Counted from the first letter of the stretch, positions 11,700 to 23,469 are shown. The stretch: 64,000 nucleotides of DNA from Sphaerolaimus hirsutus (GCA_964036195.1 OZ038450.1:32164612-32228611); one strand, 5' to 3'. The notes: generated from the letters alone by a model not told the origin. Numbers and translations: made by a program.

Positions 11700-12530
11700 A
11701 GTAACAGTAGTCCTTGTACTGAAAATGCAAATCAGGTTTTCAGTTTTCTATTGTTTTAGCTATCTATCCCTTCAGAGGCGCGATTTGCTATCTATCCAAC
11801 CACCAAGAGGGCCAAAAGTAAAAAAATAATAATTTTTTTTTGTTTTGTTCCCCTTTTTTAATCATGCTCATTGTGACGACTAGATCAAAACATTTACTTG
11901 TTGTCACACTTGCGCAATGTGACAACCACATTTTTTTTAAGTTGTCGGTGCACCTGTCGGGCTCGACAGTGGCAAAAATTTTTTAAACATGTATAACTCC
12001 TTAGCAACACACACGATTCATCTGAAATTTAACATGCATATACACCTAGGTGGGCTTTTTGTTGCATAAATGTTGTGTCTGTGTTGCATTGATGTTATGT
12101 CTGCCATGATTACCATAATGTATATCTAGTTCAACATATGAAAAACTGTATGATTTTTGGTTCAATATTCAGATGGGTTATGGTAATCATGACAGACAAA
12201 ACACCAATGGACCACAGACAAAACACTAATGCAACACACACAAAACACCAATGCAACACAGAATTTGATGCAACAACTGTGACACAGAATGGAGAATACA
12301 TTGGAACCGTATATTAAAACTCCTCCACATGAATGAATGATTTTGAAAATTATTTTGATTTGATTTAGGGGGAAGGTGTTGTGATTTATGATGTTAAATG
12401 TGTATTTAGATCAATGTGATCACTTCTGATTGTTTTGTTATTTAAGTTTTAAGCTAAAGGCTTAAGGCAGTTTACAGGATTCCCGAATAAAAGGCACAAA
12501 AAGATTTATAGACTCATATCATCACCCTGT
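11700..12530. other. Spacer with a 'ttgtctgtgttgcat' hairpin
   Basis: Bases 11700-12055 hold nothing recognised. Bases 12060-12265 repeat in inverted orientation the 'gtctgtgttgcattgatgtt' units seen at 770-1000. The remainder is AT-rich spacer leading into the right duplication copy. Confidence 0.45.
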
Positions 12531-14399
12531 ATATTTACCTGTAATCAGTGTGAACACTGTCTAAGTAACTGAGCACCGCCAATTTTATTAGATTAGAATG
12601 AATATTGTGCACCTCTCAAATGAGAGAATGAATGTGTTATGTGATCTCATTATTCCATGCCATCTTCTAATCCCATTTATGTAATACATGGGTAATATTT
12701 GGGACTTGAGAGTTGTGATGCTTGTTCAGTGAAACTAATGCCATATCTGATTGAAAAAAAACTTTGTGATAGGAGCCATGGAGGAAAAACAATGAAAAAA
12801 ACAACACACCAAAACCTGAATCTGAATGAAAAAATCGTTTGTTTTATATCATCATTTGTCATCAAACTGCATTGAATGTATTTCATAGTTAATTCTATGC
12901 ATCTTGATTTTTAAAGGGAAATCAAGCTACATTATATATTGCTGAATTACTACCAATATTCTATCACACATCAGGATGGCAAGCACACTTTAGTGGACAC
13001 TTTCATTATGGTCAGATATATCGCTGATGTTCAGATAGTCATATGTATAAGTCACTCAAGTTTGTGTTATTTTAACCATGTCTTAATTCAATCATGAAAA
13101 ATCACTAAAAACTGAAAAAATAAAAACTGTCAAAAATGTATCACAACACAGGCAAAATGTAAATTTAAATAAATTGAATAAGACACAGCTAAATTTTGTA
13201 TAGGTAACAACACATGTGCAGTGCTAAATGTTTGATCTAAATAAATACTATAAAACCTCGAAAAAGGCTCCTGAGTGAGTTTGTTCTTCAAACAGAGAGT
13301 TGTTCGAGGGTTTAGAGTAAATACATTGACATTGTTTTCATCCAACCCTATGTAACATAATTTGACATCAGAGGCCAGCCCCGCACCCTTTCATGAAAAT
13401 TGTAGAAAAATCATGTAAAATGTTCAATTTTATTTTTCATTTTATGGGACATTTGAAATTTTGCATGACATTTTACACGTTTTTTGACAGTTTGCATGAC
13501 ATTTTACAGGGTGCAACACTCAAAATTCACAAAAATTGACTTGAACAATGTGCCTTGGCATCTGCAGCGGTGGCGGCTAGATCTCATTGGCTTTTACAGT
13601 TGGTTTCAAAATAATCCACTTGTCGATTGTTATCTCCCGCAGGCACCAAATCACCCGGGTGGTCGGCACGCGACACGGAATTCAGAATGCAGTTTTCTTC
13701 CTCCGCATCTTCGCCATAAATCCACATGCCTATGTGTGGGGAAAGTGATTTATGAGTGCATTTTTGGCAGTGATAAGCAATGTCAGGAAAAATGGTGTGA
13801 AGTTGGTGACAAGGTGTGTGACAAGGGTGCCATCACTCTGAAAACTTGAATGCAGACAGCTAGTTGACAGTGAGCTGACAACCACTTCTTTACAGTCATC
13901 AACATGTGTGCATCTGTTGTCTGTGAGCTACCGTATTTCTCCAATCAAAGAACCCCTGGGGCTTTACAAAATTGGAGCACTTTTCAGACAACTTTTCAAG
14001 TGCCATTTATAGCACCCTGGTGCAATGCAAATTGCGGGGTGCTTTACTATGTTTTGTACTAGGTATACTGAAGATCGATTAATTTGTACGAATGTGAATG
14101 ATGTGAATTGTATAATATGCGAACGATTGTATGTGAATTACACCAGAAGCCTTTGATTTAGCCGCAGCGTGCAATTAAATAAGCATATGTGTGTAAAAGA
14201 ATACAGCACACCATGCAAAATCATTCTTACACAACATATGGTCTTCTGATTTTTCCTCTCAGCAATATATTATTTATACACAAACAGATGATCACCAAAT
14301 TTTGTTTGGATGAGAAGTAAAGCACCCGGGTGCTTCATATCAAACATTTTGCACAGCCGGTCTGAATCCACAGCTGGTCTGAACAGCAGTAGGTTCACA

Positions 14400-15680
14400 A
14401 TCACCATTGTATAGCTTAACAAATTAAAACATGGTGATTTTGGTTATGTGCAGTGATTGCATCGCGTGTGACGCAGTAACTATGGAGACATGATGGCACT
14501 GGGCCTCTGGGAAGCTGTGGAGTCTGAAAGAGCAGAGTGTCAGCTTTGCAACAGTATAAAATATTGCCATTACATCTCCTTAGTTACAGTGTCACACACA
14601 CAATGCAATCATCGCACATAGCCAAAATAAATGGGTTTTGATTTCTTAGCTATAAAATCATGATGGTGAACCTACTGGGAAGCTGTAGATTCTGAAAGAG
14701 AATTTTCTTGGCTTTCCAATGGTATGAATCATAGCATTTAGTTTTGCATGGTTTTGGCATCACACACAATGAAAATTGACCCAATTAGTACACACAACAT
14801 GTTTTGAAATCTTAGGTATGCGAGCTTCTTGGGAGGCTGTGGATCCTAAAAGAGCACATACTCAGCTTCCCAATATATTTCCATTATGTCTCCTTAGTTA
14901 TGGAGTCAGCTTTGCAACAGTATAAAATATCACAGTGAAACGCAACTCTCTGACAACTCGCTTCCAACTGGCTTACAACGCTTTGTTTACTGTTGGAGTT
15001 GGAATGTAGTTGTCAGCCATTGGCAGAGAGTTGGAACACAGTTGTCAGCGAGTGGCAGAAAGTTGGGGTACATTTCTCCAGCAGCTGCACAGCTGGCAGC
15101 AAGTTGTCAGCAAGCTGCACACACGTGAACAGCATGTTTTACATGGGTTGTCAGTGAGCTGAAACCAGCCCATTGCTTACTGTCAGCGAGTTGGCAGCAA
15201 GCTGTAATTTATTGTCAGCGAGCTGGCACCATTTTTGTTGTTTGGCAAGCAAGCTGGTAGCAAGTTGTCAGATAGTTGCGTTTCACTGTGTATAGCTGTT
15301 ACATCTCCCAGTTATGGCATCACACATGACACAATCACAATGTGTCAGCAAAATAAGCATGTTTTGATTTCTTAACTATAAAATTGTGACAGTGAACCTA
15401 TAACGGGACTGTGGATTTTAAAAGCTTTTCAATGGTATGGATCATAGCATTTAGTTTTTCCTGGTTCAGGCATCATAGGGCATTACAGATAAGTGCTCGC
15501 AGCACATTTTCAAATGTTAGGTATGAAAATGCTGCCGCGAGCCTCTTGGTAGGCTGTGGATTCTGAAAGAGCACATTCTCATATACAAACCGCAACCATA
15601 TAAAATATAGTGATTACATCACCTTAGTTACAGCCTCAGTTTTGATGTGATTGCCTCACATCACCATGCTAAAATGCTCA
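14400..15680. repeat. Right-copy counterpart of the low-copy repeat array
   Basis: Blocks with 'gctgtggagtctgaaagagc' and 'cagctttgcaacagtata' match 3430..4190, interrupted by the element at 14933..15290. Confidence 0.5.
14933..15290. mobile_element. 358-bp MITE, CACAGTGAAA ends, 3-bp TSD (TAT)
   Basis: The terminal inverted repeats are about 28 bp (CACAGTGAAACGCAACTCTC on the left, with the inverse on the right having one visible mismatch). The flanks repeat TAT, and the left duplication copy shows the uninterrupted site with a single TAT at 3784-3786. The interior is degenerate 'ttgtcagcgagttggcagcg' tandem words in both orientations. A 3-bp duplication would fit PIF/Harbinger-like mobilisation, but no transposase is present. 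Confidence 0.85.
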
Positions 15681-15689
15681 ATTTTGCTA

Positions 15690-16113
15690 CCGTATTTCTT
15701 CTAATAGAAGGGCAGGTCTCCAATGGAAGGGCGTCTCCAATAGAAGGTACACTTTTTGACCTTATTTAGGTCACAAAATAAATAGAAGGGCGGTCTCCAA
15801 TAGAAGGTACACAAAGTGTTGGAATTGTGCCAAATGCCTAAAAATTATTTTAAAAAATCAGCGGAAACTGTGATTTAGTGGCTTTGGTCAATTAATTTCA
15901 TGTTATTTTAACATCAAATGTTGATTGAACTCTATGTATTGTCATTCTATGAACTGTCTGGGCCGTAACACTTTGGAAAACCTTGGCAGAACTAGAAAAA
16001 AATTTGCTGAAAATAGAAGGGCAGTCTCCAATAGAAGGACGTCTCCAATTGAAGGGCAGGTAAAAAAGTTGACAAAAAAATAGAAGGGTGCCCTTCTATT
16101 AGAAGAAATACGG
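15690..16113. mobile_element. TA-flanked MITE, right-copy orthologue of 4197..4635
   Basis: Same ends (CCGTATTTCTTCTAATAG), TA flanks and inverted 'tctccaatagaagggc' interior as 4197..4635. It lies about 220 nt past the 3' end of the last PAN exon. Confidence 0.8.
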
Positions 16114-16335
16114 TATATTTTTTAATGTTAGTCACAGTTAAGTGTTTCAAGAATGGCTGTATTTACTTCAGAAAGCGTAATAAAATATAATATAAGAAAT
16201 TTTTGCAGAAAACACCATTGAATTTATCTGAAAAATAGACAGAAAACATAAATAAATATAAATGAGATTTCTAAAATCTGTTCTAATTATTTTTCCTTCT
16301 TATACAAAAATTATATATCTTCCATGATTTTTGGA

Positions 16336-16549
16336 TCACCAATCAAACTGACCAGAAACACATGGTTTGTGATGCTGACGCTGCCTGTTGACACATTTGG
16401 TGACACAATCATTCTCATCTTCCGCATAGGTCATAACTTCATCATGACCGCGCAATTCCATGTTAACTATGACTGAGTATGAGTATGGCGGCGCGCTTCC
16501 GCTGAGGCATTTGTACCAAGAATGAGGTGCACAGATTTTTTCGTAGTAG
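16336..16549 (-). CDS. Exon 3 of right two-PAN gene
   Basis: 214 nt, entered in phase 2 after 'tttctacag', terminated by TGA at 16336-16338. Its first ~55 nt are identical to the left copy. The middle differs heavily and includes two codon-sized length changes in opposite directions, yet cysteines and the NMELRGH and KPCVSGQFDW blocks are conserved. Confidence 0.7.
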
Positions 16550-19500
16550 CTGTAGAAAAATAGCAAATTTATCTATGGTATGTATGTGATCTATGTACCT
16601 ATGTGATTTTTAGCGTTTTTTAGTAATAAATTGACAAAAATACCCCCTTTAACATTTTCGCAGGTGAGAAGTACTTGTAAATTTAGTCTGTGTGCAAAAA
16701 CAAAACAAATTCATGGCGGTAAAAGCGCATTACATTTATGTTTTAGGATATAAGTGTTTTTAGGGTTGCATGCAAAATAACAGTTGTTTTGCGTCCTAGC
16801 TAAAGTGTCCCTACACAGTAGGCAGCTGATACCCAAACCCGCACTCAATATCCAGAAATACCCACAAAAATTTTCCACAGTTCAATTTTTCAAGCAGTTT
16901 GGAGGTGTTGAAATCGCCCAAAGCTCCAAATCGCCTAACCGTATACTATCATATATGAAGGGTGTGCTTCTAAAAGTACCAATCTACAAATTTTTCAAAT
17001 TTGAGTTAGGACCATTTTTGGGGTCCCCATAAAAATGCGCTTCAAAAAAAGATATAATATGTGGGGGTGCGAAATTCAATTTTGTGATATGGGGGGTCAA
17101 AAAAAGCAAAAAAATCGCAAAATACAGTTTTTGAAACTTTAAAAGTACCGATCTACAAGCTTTTTCAGCTTTTGTATTTTTAAAAGTACTGATCTACCGT
17201 ATTTCCTCGAAATACCCCCCCCCTCGAAATCCCCCCCCCTCGTTTGACCCCCCCCCCCTCTCGAGACCACTATGAAACAATCACCCCCCCCCCCCTCGAA
17301 ATACCCCCCCCCCCAAATTGAGTGTAAAGAGAACGTACATGACAAATACTGCAGTTTGTGTTCTGCGTAGTGCAGAACACACGTTAAAACAATGTCGGAA
17401 TCACGTTAGAACAGTGTTTATACCATCTACGTACTAATATTAGTCTACAGAACCTTATAAATGGCGGTTTTTGTTGCATTTTTCGACGTCTGCGTACGTT
17501 TCAGACGACAATTTCGTACTTGGTTTTCAAAAATTTTCTTGTGAAATAATAACCCCCCCCTCGAAATACCCCCCCCCTCGTTTGACCCCCCCCCCCTCTC
17601 GGGACCACTATGAAACAATCACCCCCCGGGGGGTATTTCGAGGAAATACGGTATACACTTTAAAAAAAATTGTACTTCTAAATGTACCAATCTGCACTTT
17701 ATTTTTTGTGCTTCTAAAAGTACCGATGTCAGCTTGGCTTCATCGGCAGCAAAAACTCAATTTGTGCTTTTTTACTATGGGTAAAAGTACCGATCTACAT
17801 CTATCTGATATTGTGCTTTAAAATGTACTGATATACATGCTATTACAAATTTGTTCCTTTAAAATGTACTGTACTACAAAAAATATGATTCACTAAATGT
17901 TATATAGCTAGTATTATATGTATAAAGAATGACTATACCCATGCATGTGGATACGCAATAATATGGCCAAAATACCCATACCCAAAATTCCCATACCCAA
18001 TACCCATGTATGGGTATTGCATACTCCAAACTTTCAATTGCGATTAACTCAAAATCGATTTTTTGTAGATCGATACTTTTAGAAGCACACCCTTCTTATA
18101 TTATACTCCAGGACCAGGGTTGGTTTTATAAAAATTCATTTTAGTAAAATTGTATAAAAATTGTATAAAAATTTTATTTTATTTTTATTTTATTCTTGTT
18201 TCATTTTATTTTATTTTATTTTATTCCCAAAAGTCATTAATAAAATAAAATGACACATTTTACAAAAATTTTACAAAAATTGTACAAAAATTTTACAAAA
18301 AATCAGAAACATGCATGCAAGGCCAGAAAAATGTTATAATTAGACCTATACATGAAAAACCTGTGACAAATTTTTCCCTTTCTTTTCAAAAGTTGCATGC
18401 AGTATGTATTGTTAGCTAGCTGCAAGTGTAAAGTTACAATTATTGATAAGAATGGTTTGCATTTTCAGTAGAAGGACTACTGGAGTGTGCTTGGCACATT
18501 TGTAAAATGTCATGCAAAGTGTCAATTGTCATGACAAATGTAAAGTAAAGTATCAATTGTCATGCAAAATGTCAAGTGTCATGTAAAATTTCAAGCACAG
18601 TGGCAATTGTCATGACAAATGTCATGCAAAGTGTAAATTGTGTATCGAAATCTTGTGTTTTTGTATCCATAGTATGTTTTATATCCAAATCTTATGTTTT
18701 TGTATCCAAATGTTCACATAAGATTTGGAGTCAACAACAACATAATTTGGATACAAAACATAAGATTTTGAAATAAAACATGAGATTTGAACACAATTTG
18801 CTTGACAATTGATACTTTAATTTTTACATGTCCTGACAATTTACACTTTACTTTACATTTGTCATGACAATTGACATTTTGCATGACATTTTACATGATA
18901 TTTGACACTTTACAATGCTTGGGACTGCCCCCAGATCCATGAAAAAACAGGCAGAGACTCAAGCAATGAGACAAAATTTTACAAAAAATATGAATTTTTA
19001 TACAATTTTACAAAAATACGAATTTTTATACAATTTTACAAAAATTTTACAAAAATTCAAATTTTTATACAATTTTTATTTTTATTCTTAAATTCTCCAT
19101 TTTATTTTATTTTATTTTATTCTTGAATATTCCATTTTATTTTTATTTTATTTTTATTTTTTTCTGAGATTTTGCCAACCCTGTCCAGGACACTTCACCA
19201 CACCTCAGATACAATTTTTATGCTGTGAAAGATGTGACCAACCTGGCAGACTCTATCCAATTGGCATTTTTCTCCATATTTTCTGTTCCATATACTCCCT
19301 CGTCGATGAAAATGCACCTGGCTTTGGGTTGGGCGACAAAAATGACATTACGGCAGTTGGAGTCTTTGCCACTTGGCTCTGCGTTGTAGCTGCACAAATA
19401 CAAGCACTCTTCCAGAGTATCCACATGAAACGCCCAGTCTTCATCAAAGTATGATTTGTCTACAGCCATGTATTCCGGGTTCTCGACTTTGTTGAAAGTC

Positions 19501-21568
19501 ACCAGTTCTCCATCACCGCACTCATCTGAAGATGGGATGTGGATGGCTGACGACACGTTCTGCCGCACAACCAATTTTGGTTGTGCAGTTTTAAAAATAG
19601 GTTGTCCACAACTAACGTTTGTCCTGATGATTTTTTTGGTTTTATTTTGATTTTGTGTTGGGATTGTGTTTGTGTCCAGTGCCGAGCGTGATGGCTTCAT
19701 TAGAGTGCACTAAAACACACAAAAACATCCCAACTAAAATTGGTTGTGCAGGACGAGGGTGCACTGTTTCGCACATAAGCCTGTTTCGCACATACGCCTG
19801 TTTCGCACATGGATGAAACCCGTTTCGCACAAAGGCCCGTTTCGCACATAACTGATGCTACGTGCGAAATGGCCTATGTGCGAAACAGGCGTATGTGCGA
19901 CACAGGCTTATGTGCGAAATAGGCCTGGCCCATGCAGGACACATGTTTGACACTGCACAATTAAAGTTCCATTTGAACACAAACACAATTCCAACATAAA
20001 AAAAATAATATAAAAAAATCATTAGGACAAATGTTAGTTGTGCACAACCTTTTTTTTAAACTGCGCAACCAAAATTGGTTGTGCAGTAGAACGTGTTCCG
20101 AGTCGATGTGGATTGCATTGGTCTATTCCACAAGTGGAGAAGTAAAAAGCCAACTTACCGTATTTCCTCGAAATACCCCCAGCGGTTTTTTCATAGTTGA
20201 AAATTTGAGGGGGGTATTTCGAGGGGGTAATTCGAGGGTGGTTATTATTTCGCCAGAAACTTTTTGAACTCCGAGTACTAATTCGTTGTTCGTAATGTAC
20301 GTAGACGTAGAAAAATGCAACAATAACTGACAATAATAAGTGTTTATAGGACTTATATAAGTACCGTATTTGCTTGAATAATCCCCCTGGGGGATTATTA
20401 TTTCACCAGACTTTTTTGAGGGGAGAACTATTCGAGGGGGAACTTTTTCTTTCGTCAAAACTTTAGAGCATCTTTCTATCAAGTCATTTCATGAAATATA
20501 CATGTTTAACACAAAAACGTGCCATTTTTGTAAAAATTTGGCACGACTAATTCATCAAAAATCTTTAAGGGGGAATTATTTGAGGGGGGCATTATTATTT
20601 CCCCACTCAACTTACAGGGGAGATTATTCTAGGGGGAATTATTCAAGGGGGGAACTATTCAATCGAATATGGTATGTATATGGTATAAACACAGTTCTAA
20701 CGTGACACAGACATTGTTTTAACGTGTGTTCTGCATTTCACAGAACACAAGCTACAGTTTTTGTCATGTACGTTCCCTTTACACTCAATGTGGGGGGGGT
20801 ATTTCGAGGGGGTTGATTGTTTCATTGTGGTCTCTAGAGCGAAAGGGGGGGTTGGACGAGGGGGGTATTTCAAGGCGGGTATATCGAGGAAATACGGTAC
20901 GTTTTTTTAACGTATTCCTTGGTATTTTAAAAATACCTTACGTTTTAGTATTTATACTTTGGATTTGGATTTATTACGTATATTACGGATTTATTTACAT
21001 TTACGTTGACGTTTTCCAAAAATACCAGTATTTGAACAACTCTGGTAAATAGACAAGGGGGGGGGCCTCTAAACGCACTGAGATTGGATGGATAATTCAG
21101 CAAGCTGATATTTCGCGAATATTTCTGAATGGATTTAAACACATTCAGATGTATACTCGGCGTACGTGATACTCTGCCCTCGCACTGATTTATGTCTCGT
21201 GTTGGAAGCGTGCCAATGATTATTAAATCATGCGATTTCCGTAAAAATATGAAAAAAATTCATCGATGTGAATATGTTGATGAATAACATTATAACAACA
21301 ATCAATTTGTCATCTTTTTATGAAACTCGGACGCGTTAACCATCGTTGGCACACTTCCAGCGGGAACAACGCGTGCAGGGTGTAAAGTAACCGGAGTATA
21401 ACACAATTCCAACACATACAAATGCAAACCCAATACAATTTTAAAGGGGGGTTATCCAGGGTGAGTGAGGGGTTAATTCAAATACAAAAATTAAAGGGAA
21501 AACATAATGTACTCACATGCGGCAGCGGCACTGCACAAGGCCAAAAGCAGTGAAAGCTGCAGGTTCAT
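16336..21568 (-). CDS. Secreted two-PAN/apple-like domain protein (spliced, three exons)
   Basis: Minus-strand gene with exons 21517..21568, 19243..19525 and 16336..16549. Exon 1 encodes MNLQLSLLLALCSAAAA, a classic signal peptide, and ends phase 1 at GCAT|GTGAGT. Exon 2 (phase 1 to 2) begins near YECGDGELV and carries a PAN-like module with ECLYLC, a C-x2-VIF segment and RCIF. Exon 3 starts with CAPHSWYKCLSGS and continues to DCVTKCVN and KPCVSGQFDW, a second, C-terminally short PAN-like module ending in TGA at 16336-16338. All phases agree, giving about 182 residues. The left copy has CGA at the terminal codon, so the TGA may be a secondary truncation. The product is predicted to be extracellular and disulfide-rich. 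PAN modules bind proteins or carbohydrates; the ligand here is unknown. Confidence 0.72.
16953..18096. mobile_element. Right-copy inverted-repeat element, interrupted
   Basis: Counterpart of 7489..8195 with the same ends ('gaagggtgtgcttctaaaag' and its inverse). The extra length is the MITE inserted at 17197..17651. Confidence 0.65.
17197..17651. mobile_element. TA-flanked MITE (CCGTATTTCCTCGAAATA ends), complete
   Basis: Begins CCGTATTTCCTCGAAATACC and ends with the inverse, flanked by TA on both sides. The left duplication copy has the empty site (gatcTAcacgc at 7730-7740). Subterminal parts are long C-runs interrupted by 'gaaacaatcacc'. The interior has 'gttttaacgtgtgttctgca' and 'catgtacgttctctttacac' modules found in every longer member. 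There is no transposase. Confidence 0.85.
18110..19200. mobile_element. AT-rich elements within the PAN-gene intron
   Basis: Bases 18120-18300 and 18980-19170 are inverted 'attttattttatttta'/'aaaattttacaaaaat' arms. Between them 18480-18931 is an 'aaagtgtcaattgtcatgac' foldback ending 'cttgggactgccccc'. This looks like one foldback nested in a longer AT-rich inverted repeat, absent from the left copy. Confidence 0.5.
19243..19525 (-). CDS. Exon 2 (PAN-like) of right two-PAN gene
   Basis: 283 nt between 'ccatcttcag' and 'ccag|gttggt'. The sequence 5' of the acceptor is an open frame for over 100 nt, so the exon could be misannotated as longer. I chose the acceptor that joins the signal exon in phase and sits where the two copies switch from conserved intron to divergent coding sequence. 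Confidence 0.7.
19700..20110. repeat. Palindromic intron segment with 'gtttcgcacata' array
   Basis: Bases 19767-19930 contain five 15-16 bp 'gtttcgcacataxgcct' units followed by the same units inverted, forming a strong hairpin. It is flanked by inverted copies of 'aaccaattttggttgtgcag' (19560-19600 and 20060-20100) and of a T/G-rich tract (19625-19680 versus 19975-20030). It lies in intron 1 of the two-PAN gene. Confidence 0.6.
20158..20897. mobile_element. CCGTATTTCCTCG MITE with a nested relative
   Basis: The outer element has CCGTATTTCCTCGAAATA ends and TA flanks. Inside, 20364..20672 is a second TA-flanked element with related but distinct ends (CCGTATTTGCTTGAATAA). The interior modules of the outer family resume after it. 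Confidence 0.7.
20900..21510. other. Intron spacer
   Basis: Contains 'acgttttaac/aaatacctta' repeats (20900-21060), a short G-run, and no recognised coding sequence up to exon 1 at 21517. Confidence 0.4.
21517..21568 (-). CDS. Signal-peptide exon 1 of right two-PAN gene
   Basis: The ATG at 21566-21568 is preceded by 'atcattggaaac', the same context as the start codon at 38876 in the LDLa gene. Seventeen codons encode a hydrophobic leader. The donor GTGAGT follows in phase 1. It is too short to appear as an ORF of its own. Confidence 0.8.
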
Positions 21569-21649
21569 GTTTCCAATGATGACTGGTTTGTTCGGATGAA
21601 GTTTGTGTCAAATTGTGATGAATAATGTAATCCAACTGTTAGGGCCCAG

Positions 21650-21656
21650 TTTTATA
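21650..21656 (-). promoter_or_regulatory. TATA box of the two-PAN gene
   Basis: Minus strand reads 'ggtataaaactggg' about 85 nt upstream of the ATG. The LDLa gene has 'gttataaaaccggg' about 110 nt upstream of its ATG, so the core promoter is shared between paralogues. Confidence 0.65.
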
Positions 21657-21905
21657 CCAGTGCCACAGACGTGTTGTAAAGTGTCATCGAAGCTTTTTTT
21701 GACATCGGAAACATTTTTGCTTGTTTTTCTGCTTCTGTTGTTTTACAATCCCTTTGATGTCTGATCCGTTGCGATACCAAACATTTTGTAAAAAAATGCC
21801 GGCTTTCAGACAGCGACGCATGCATAGACAGGGATGTAATGTCACAATTTTTTACGCAAGCCCAGTGGCACAAAGCAAATGTATATTTTCAGCATTTATG
21901 CATAT

Positions 21906-22264
21906 TGTATTACCTCGAATTATCCCCCCCTTTGAATTAACCCCCCCCTCGAAATACCCCCCTAAATTTCGGCTGAGGAAATAATAAACCCCCTCCTCGA
22001 AATACCCCCCCCCCCCTCCCCTCAAATTGAGTGTAACGTGAACGTACATGACAAATACCGCAGTTTGTGATCTGTACAATGCAGAACACACGTTTAAACT
22101 GCTGATTAAGTGACGTTAGGGAAGGTTTTTTGTGTATATACAGTAATATATGCCTATAACACATATAAATCTGATTGTTCGATTTTTCTACGTCTCGAAG
22201 TATCCCCCCTCAAATTTTGCTGGTGATATAATAAACCCCCTGGGGGTATTTTGAGGTAATACGG
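21906..22264. mobile_element. Diverged CCGTATTTCCTCG-family MITE
   Basis: Eroded left end 'tattgtattacctcgaatta' and right end 'tattttgaggtaatacgg', with the internal C-runs and 'gtgtaacgtgaacgtacatg' module of the family. Confidence 0.6.
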
Positions 22265-22547
22265 CAGTTGTTATAAGTACTGTACTTTTCTCAAAGTAAA
22301 CGTAAACGTAAAGTATTTTTATTTTACTCACAGCTGAGTTCAGAAAACGTAAAGTATTTTATTTTTACTTTTACACTGCATAAAACGCGCGTAAAATATT
22401 TTTTCCAGAGAAAATGTAAAAACGAGTATTTTTTCCAGGGAAAACGTGAAAATGGGTATTTTAACTGACAGAAAACGTAAAAGTGAGTATTTTTCATGCA
22501 AAAATAACGTAAAAATGAGGGGGTTTCTCACTTTTGAGCCTGAAATA
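22265..22547. repeat. 'aacgtaaaagtgagtatttt' repeat fragment
   Basis: Short units of 'gaaaacgtaaaaatgagtat' recur here and, in related form, at 29180-29340 and 38310-38720. No terminal structure could be settled. Confidence 0.4.
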
Positions 22548-23008
22548 TGACGTTTCGGGGCCCGAAGTGTTGGATTGTCGAAGTGTTTATTGGGAGAATC
22601 GGCGATCTCGATTGTATGCTAAAGCACAGAATAAATGGGTTCCAAAAGGGAACTCTATGAAAATCGCATAAAAGGGATCATCTCCACATCATCCCTCCCA
22701 GTAAACGACCAAACTCAAACAAAAAAACATCACAAAAATCACCTTACCCCCCTACGCAAAAAGATTTGAACAAGAGTTGAGTGTATCGATCACAGATCGT
22801 CATGTCCTGCGACAAAGTAGACGGCTTTGCGGTTTTGTAACAATTTGTGATTTTGTAACAAATTTTGTGATTTTGTAATTTAGGTGAAACATTCATGTCG
22901 GCCGAATTGCAACAACTGTGGAGTAAAAGTGTATCAAAGGACAGTGTTATAATTCACCCAAAAAGTGTACCCAAGACATCCATAGCTAATATTTTGCGTG
23001 TAGATGAA
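22548..23008 (-). repeat. 3' LTR of the minus-strand gypsy element
   Basis: Direct copy of 28627..29088, differing by scattered substitutions (for example 'gtttcgggg' versus 'gttttgggg'). It contains 'gggcccgaagtgttggattg' and a conserved plus-strand ORF fragment near its upper end. Confidence 0.75.
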
Positions 23009-23073
23009 TTAATTTAAGCGGAATAAATTGAATCAAATGAAGAAACTAGTAAGTGTTTCATTCAAAGATATTT

Positions 23074-23469
23074 TTAATGTGCCTTCAAACACCAACAGAA
23101 TCGGTGCGGCAATTTATGTACCAAACCGTCCAACTTCACAAAGACTGTCGGTCCGACCACATCAATAACTTCCAAAGGACCCGTAAATTTTGGCAAACTC
23201 CTATCCATAGAGACATTTTTTACCATGACCTGATCGCCAGCTTGGATTACAGTTTTATTGAATTTGTTGTCAAAATAACTTTTGTAAAGTGACCTGCTAT
23301 GGTCGCTATGCGATTTGGCTGACATTTGAACATTTTGTAAATCACCCTGTCTAGCAGCCGCAAACAATAAATTCCAGTGCAGCAGGTAACCATACATTAA
23401 AAAGAATGGACAGCAATTAGAGTTTCTATTAAATGCAAGATTATGCTTGAACGTCACCATTGGCAACAA
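23074..23469 (-). pseudogene. Integrase C-terminal fragment of gypsy element
   Basis: About 130 codons with the tail motifs of Ty3/gypsy integrases (FFLMYG near the start, then a basic segment with KFTGPLEVIDVVG resembling the GPY/F module). It is separated from the rest of integrase by the solo LTR at 23491..23908. Confidence 0.6.

Larger units (their letters stand above)
12531..19680. repeat. Right copy of the ~7-kb tandem duplication
   Basis: Collinear with 1614..8696. It contains the functional-looking end of the two-PAN gene, and carries insertions missing from the left copy (14933..15290 and 17197..17651) whose empty sites can be read at 3784-3786 and 7734-7735. Bases 12531-14390 are non-coding spacer equivalent to 1614-3430. 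Confidence 0.85.
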
